Assembly (NCBI RefSeq): GCF_019393635.1
Contig: NC_057864.1
Coordinates: forward strand, 475,620,617-475,684,616
From: Dromiciops gliroides
Taxonomy: Eukaryota > Chordata > Mammalia > Microbiotheria > Microbiotheriidae
DNA: 64,000 bases
Direction: 5' to 3'
The translations under genes and the position numbers were made by a program. Shown piece by piece: positions 58,501 to 64,000 of the stretch (positions within the stretch are counted from its first letter, which is position 1; every line of letters starts with the position of its first letter). Under the pieces are notes generated by a model. It made no database searches. It saw only the letters and a program-made list of their open reading frames with translations, and was not told where the DNA came from.

Positions 58501-59797
58501 GAAGAAAACCTGTGCTGTCTGCAGGCCTCAGGGAACAAGCCCTGGGATAACGCTGAAAAAGAGGGTGGGTAGCTGCATGGTGAGTGCCTCCTTCCCAAAG
58601 CCATCTAGACATTGGTCCCAGAAAGCAGAATATCAATGGAGAGAAGTCAGTCAGACCACAGCTCAAAATAAACAGGCACAGCTCCCTAGCCATCAGGACC
58701 ACCCCAAGATGGGACGCTCTGCCTCCTCGCCTCCTCAGTGTGTGGTTTTCCCCCCACAGGTGGTTCCAAACAGCATGGGGCACGGTATAATAAAGGTAAT
58801 TCCTGCATTGGCTAAGGGCTGACCTTTGGGAGCTGATGATCCTAACAAGGTTTTGGTTTTTTTAATCTATGTAAATGTGTGTAAACTAAGCAAACTATTC
58901 TGAACATACTGATTTTAAATATCCACATACATACAATGATATATGATGTATATAACAAGCATAGCTACAAGTTAAGAAGCATTTATTAAGGGTCCTGTTC
59001 TTCAAGGGAGTCACACATGAAACCAAGCAAGAGCAGCTGGAAGATCTCAGGGTAAAGATGCTAGCGAGTCAGGGCCAAAGGCCCCCCAGGGGGAGGTGGC
59101 ATTGGAGCGGCATCTTAAAGGAACCCAAGAAATCTTCAGAGAAGGTGAGGAAGGATGCCCCTGGATCTAAAGAGGGCGGATGGAGGGTCATGTGTGAGAA
59201 TGTCAATGCAGAAAATGCCTTAATCTTTCAAGCCTCCTTCCCCTCCACTGTTCACCAAGATCTTCTGTTTATTCATCCTCTTCCTAAGCATCTTTCCAGG
59301 TTTCTTCCTATTCTTCACACTTCATCTATCCCAGTATCCCATGACATTTATGGACCAGAATGTCAGGGGCGCCACTTGCCGTGTTTGCAGGGCTGCTACA
59401 GAGGTCTCGGAGCAGACACTGATTTGGGTCTGGATAATGCTCTCTCAGGACAAGCTGCCAGCCCGTCACTTTCCATTGTCCTGTTCTCAGGGCTGTGCAT
59501 TCAGGAATGACCTATTAGGTTCTCCTTCCATATGGGGCACAAACAGTCACATACTGGGCAGCACTGGCCACACTCCTCATTCCCAAAGACCCCAAGCCAT
59601 GAGGCTGGGAGTCAGGGCTGGGCTGAAGTGGAACACACCTGGAGGATCCTGACGACAGGGTCTTAGCAGCATCGTTTTTTACTCTCTAAAGTGTTACTTA
59701 TTGATGACTGCCACACAGGTCGCACTTGGGGCGACAGTGAGGTGGACCCAAGCACCATGACTACAAACACAATACTTAAACAGTTGCATGCATTCTA

Positions 59798-60217
<420 letters not shown>

Positions 60218-60695
60218 TTAGTCAGCCCCTCCTCATTTGAAGGAAGAGGAAACTGAGGCCCCCAAAGGCCAAGTAACTTCCCCAGGGAAATACAGCTCCT
60301 AAGTAAGTGGTTTTTTAAGTAAGTCTTTTTAAGCCTCCTGCTCTAGCCACTATGCCAGCGGGGCATCATCCTGAAGGTCGTTCTCTTTTAATCTGTAATC
60401 TCCCCTCCCCCAATTAAAAATGAGACCAATGACTTAAAAAGAAGATTTTACCACTTAGCCTGTTATTGTTACTGTGAAAGGCTGACCAAAAAGCCTGTTG
60501 ATGTACTTCTGTGTGTGTGTGTGTGGGGGGGGGGGTGTTAAATTAAATCAAACCCATTTCCTGACATTCTTAACTCTTCAGTGCTCACCAAAAACGTTAC
60601 TGTAAAATCCGCACCTGACCGAGTTCTTTTACCTCCACCCTATTAGCTTTTCCTGGGCAAGCCCGGCACAAAGCGGTGATTAAAGACTGATTGGG

Positions 60696-60842
60696 GGGCA
60701 GCTAGGTGGCGCAGTGGATAGAGTACCGGCCCTGGAGTCAGGAGGACCTGAGTTCAAAGCCAGCCTCAGACACTTAACACTTACTAGCTGTGTGACCTTG
60801 GGCAAGTCACTTAACCCCAATTGCCTCACCAAAAAAAAAAAA
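60696..60842 (+). mobile_element. young SINE in EIF4H intron 1
   Basis: AAAGACTGATTGGG is duplicated at 60682-60695 and 60843-60856. Confidence 0.92.
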
Positions 60843-61235
60843 AAAGACTGATTGGGTGAAGGACTACGCTTGGAGCAGGGGCTCGCGTCTGGGAATCAGA
60901 GGAACACCCTCATACTCCTTTCTCTAACAGTCCATATACTGGGACTTTTAGCTTCATCGGGGCAGACTCACTAGAGTGTCAGAGACTTTCACCCCTCCTG
61001 GTGAGAGATGCAATGTGACAGGAGGAAGCAGAGCCAGGAACAATAGCAATGTACAAAGAAGTAAAAGCTTCCCTCTAAGGAGGCCTGCAATGTCAACCAC
61101 CTCAACTTAAAGCAAAGGACTGACCATTTCTCCGGGTTGTTACAAAGGGTGCTGTGATAAACAAAGAAGGGAGGGATATGTTTAGAAATTACGATATTAA
61201 AAAACCCAGAACAGCTCAGCAAAAGGAAGTGTTAG

Positions 61236-61396
61236 GGGGCAGCTAGGTGGCGCAGTGGATAAGACACCCGCCCTGGAGTCAGGAGGACCTGAGTTCAAAT
61301 CAGGCCTCAGACACTTAACACTTACTAGCTGTGTGACCCTGGGCAAGTCACTTAACCCCAATTGCCTCACTAAAAACAAAACAAAACAAAACAAAC
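61236..61396 (+). mobile_element. young SINE in EIF4H intron 1
   Basis: GGAAGTGTTAG is duplicated at 61225-61235 and 61397-61407. Confidence 0.92.
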
Positions 61397-61526
61397 GGAA
61401 GTGTTAGTAATTAGGGTTGAGTATCAAACCTATGATACTGGCTGGGCCAGAGCCATCCCCCAAATCTCAGTCTCTCAATCAATCAATCAATCTCCATTTC
61501 TCTCTGTCTCCGCCTCCCCATACCCC

Positions 61527-61527
<1 letters not shown>

Positions 61528-61592
<65 letters not shown>
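61528..61592. repeat. (CA)n microsatellite
   Basis: About 32 CA units in EIF4H intron 1. Confidence 0.95.
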
Positions 61593-61594
<2 letters not shown>

Positions 61595-61779
61595 ACTCTT
61601 CACTGAGTAGGTGTCATTCAAAGCCAAACAGTCTAAGTAGACCCAACACAAAGCTTTTATTCCACTGGCAGAAGAGCCACTTAGGCCTCAAGCAAGTGCC
61701 TTCTACAATACAGATACAATAAGAGTCACAAAGATATCAGATGATATCTGATATACATTAATGTAGTTTAGGAATCTTT

Positions 61780-61815
61780 CACACACACACACACACGCGC
61801 GCGCGCGCACACACA
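61780..61815. repeat. (CA)n(CG)n(CA)n tract
   Basis: CA repeats switch to about six CG steps and back. This is an alternating purine-pyrimidine run. Confidence 0.93.
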
Positions 61816-61834
61816 ATCTGTATTTGTGTGTAAT

Positions 61835-62065
61835 TTTATGGTTCTTATAAAGTGCTTTCATCTGTATCATCTCATCTGATCCTCACAACAATCCATTAAA
61901 GGAGAAGCTATTAACGCTAATAGATCGATGAGGAGACCAAGGCAAAACGATAGTGAGCTGTGGGCCCACGATATAGCGTGGTTATGAAATGTCTGAGTCG
62001 ACAATTGAACCCATATCTTCCTGGTGCCAGTCAGGACTCTACCCATTCTACTATGATACCTTTGG
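61835..62065 (-). mobile_element. older CORE-SINE, inverted
   Basis: It contains CTTATAAAGTGCTTTCATCT, GATCCTCACAACAATCCATT and the reversed head region. Confidence 0.7.
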
Positions 62066-62105
62066 CCTTTAAATTGTTTTTTGTTTTTTTTTTTTTAGAA
62101 TTCCT

Positions 62106-62257
62106 AGGGGCGGCTAGGTGGAGTAGTGGATAGAGCACCAGCCCTGGAGTCAGGAGTACCCGAGTTCAAATCCAGCCTCAGACACTTAACACTTACTAGC
62201 TGTGTGACCCTGGGCAAGTCACTTAACCCCAACTGCCTGACTAAAGAAAAAAAAAAA
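62106..62257 (+). mobile_element. young SINE in EIF4H intron 1
   Basis: AGAATTCCT is duplicated at 62097-62105 and 62258-62266. Its A box is altered (GTGGAGTAGTGG). Confidence 0.92.
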
Positions 62258-64000
62258 AGAATTCCTGGTTTAGGGAACTTGCACTGAATGAAGCTGGCCA
62301 CATAAGCAGACCAGAGGGTTCTGTGAGGCACTGAGCCAGTACTTATTAGAGGTGGGCCTCAAACCCAAGTCTTCCTGATTTTAGCTGCCTCCCACCAGTG
62401 AGGCTTGCCAGGTTCTTATAGAGAGAAGACTTACCAGGGCAATACAATTCCACCTCTAGGAGATATTGCCATTCTCACAAAGCGGAGGGGAGAATTCAGA
62501 GCCTTCTCTGTGACCTGCTGATTTACTTGATCTAAAGCTGGCCGGTACATAGCTGTTGTAGCTTCCTAACTGGACCTCAACTGCCTAAGTTTCATGGCTG
62601 CATACGCACATTTATTTCTAGAAACCATGGGTTCTTAACCTTTTTTGGGGGGTGTTATGCTCATACTTAGGACTACAAAGGAAACCAATGGTAATGAAAT
62701 AGTCAGCAAAACCACAAATTATCTTGCTTGCCCCAAAGGTTGGCATTTGATTAAAGTAAAATGGTTTTCATCAACTTATACCCTAAAATGATAACAAATT
62801 TACTAACTGGAATATCTAACCTATACTCATTAACATGACAATTTTATGAACAAAGGATTTTCAAATGCAATGGGGAGTTCCCAACTATACATGACTTTAG
62901 ATCTGTAAAGGCTGGTTTAAAAAACTAAAGTACCTCACTGTACAATTTTTATCCCAATAAAGAAGCCACTGCCCCCACCCTGAGCTTCCATGGCATCCAA
63001 ATTTCTAGAAATTGTAAACCCCAATATAGCTTTAAGATGTATTTGAATGGATGAATGTATGTGGTTTGGAATCTGAACCCATAAGTTATAAAGTCCTCCA
63101 CCATAAAAACAAAAAGACAAAAACTCTAACTTCTAACAAGCGAAACTATTCTCCAAGTGCTAAGTCAGTACCACAGGGGCCACAGACCACAATGTTTCAA
63201 GATATGAACTCAGTTGAGATTTCAAAAGTCTAGCTGAAATAAAGATTCAACTTAAAGCATTCTAAATGAATGAAAATTGAATTCTAAGACAAAAACCCTG
63301 ACGTTATTTCTCAACCCTATTTTGGACAAAACCAAAAAACCACCGAACACTTAAGTTTAGTATATGAGGACAAAGTAGTTCCAACAGCAGATAGTTATAG
63401 AGTTTTCCAGGAGTTCAAATTTGTGGCAAACTCCTATCTGCTACAAAAGTCTTGAGACGTCCTTTCAAGTAGTAAGGTATTCTTTATTGTGAGTGACAAC
63501 CAACTTTTAATAAAGATATTCTAGACAGTTTGGATTTAAAACTTTGCAAATACACATAGACGTATAACTTGTTATAGGAGACTTGTGATATGCCAAGGCA
63601 AGCACACATTATGAAATTAAAAAGCAAAAAAAATCCCAAGCTATATTAGCTTCTCTTCTTAGGTGACTCCTTTATTCCAGGAAATGTAGGTATTTCCTTC
63701 ACAATTAACGCCAAAACTTCTGCTAACTCATCCATATCTTTCTACCAGTGTGAAGATGCACACATGCAAGAAACACATCTGAAAATGTCTTCACATGCAA
63801 AGAATAAGTTGGCTTTTTTCCCCTTTCAAAAAGAAAATGGGTCACATTTCAAACACTGCCTGAAAAGACAGACAGTGCTATGGAAATGCCCCATGGCCTG
63901 CATTCCTGTTCCACTGATTTCTATGAAGGACAACTCTCTAAAGACAAATTTCCAGCTCCACGAATGTCAGTATTTGTGAAAGGGAAACTAACATTTGTCT

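Noticed and set aside
61528-61592. Regular repeats that might suggest a CRISPR array
   Set aside because: These are simple CA repeats without spacers, in a vertebrate intron.

Overview
This is nuclear DNA of a marsupial mammal. The evidence is a dense scatter of tRNA-derived SINEs (about 40 recognisable copies of one family starting GGGGCAGCTAGGTGGCGCAG, with RNA polymerase III A and B boxes and a MIR-like CORE 3' part). Older marsupial-type SINEs with a GACTGAACAACAAC tail, L2/CR1 and L1 fragments and intron-split vertebrate genes agree with this. I would call the SINE a WSINE-like marsupial element from memory. The sequence alone does not settle the species.

Two protein-coding genes are present, both on the minus strand and in the order known from human 7q11.23 (the Williams-Beuren region: EIF4H then LAT2). 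On the right, exons 2 to 7 of EIF4H (translation initiation factor 4H) lie between 60131 and 51125; exon 1 is beyond the right edge. Its SINE-free 3' UTR runs left to about 50065 or 49235. On the left, six coding exons of LAT2 (LAB/NTAL, a transmembrane signalling adaptor of B, mast and myeloid cells) lie between 16144 and 2007. They encode the first 100 residues; the rest of LAT2 is beyond the left edge. One LAT2 exon (8189-8246) is diverged and was found by splice phase and exon order. A possible non-coding first exon of LAT2 with a strong donor ends at 37375.

Region by region: 1-16164 is the LAT2 5' coding half with large introns rich in SINEs, one L1 fragment, an L2 3' end and a 650-bp purine tract. 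16164-37375 is upstream or first-intron sequence, almost wholly old L2, SINE and simple repeats. 37375-49235 is the space between the two genes, again mainly SINEs. 49235-60131 is EIF4H. 60132-64000 is EIF4H intron 1.

The most interesting item is in EIF4H intron 5. The 5p arm of microRNA miR-590 and its 5' flank are conserved there (one difference in 35 bases from the human precursor as I remember it), but no matching 3p arm can be seen, so the hairpin looks absent or lost. I see no novel multi-gene system, no CRISPR array and no bacterial or viral gene set. The other points of interest are local tandem expansions inside L2 copies, an exact 101-bp duplication, nested insertions and possible regulatory sites. 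Family names for repeats are from memory, and no database search was possible.
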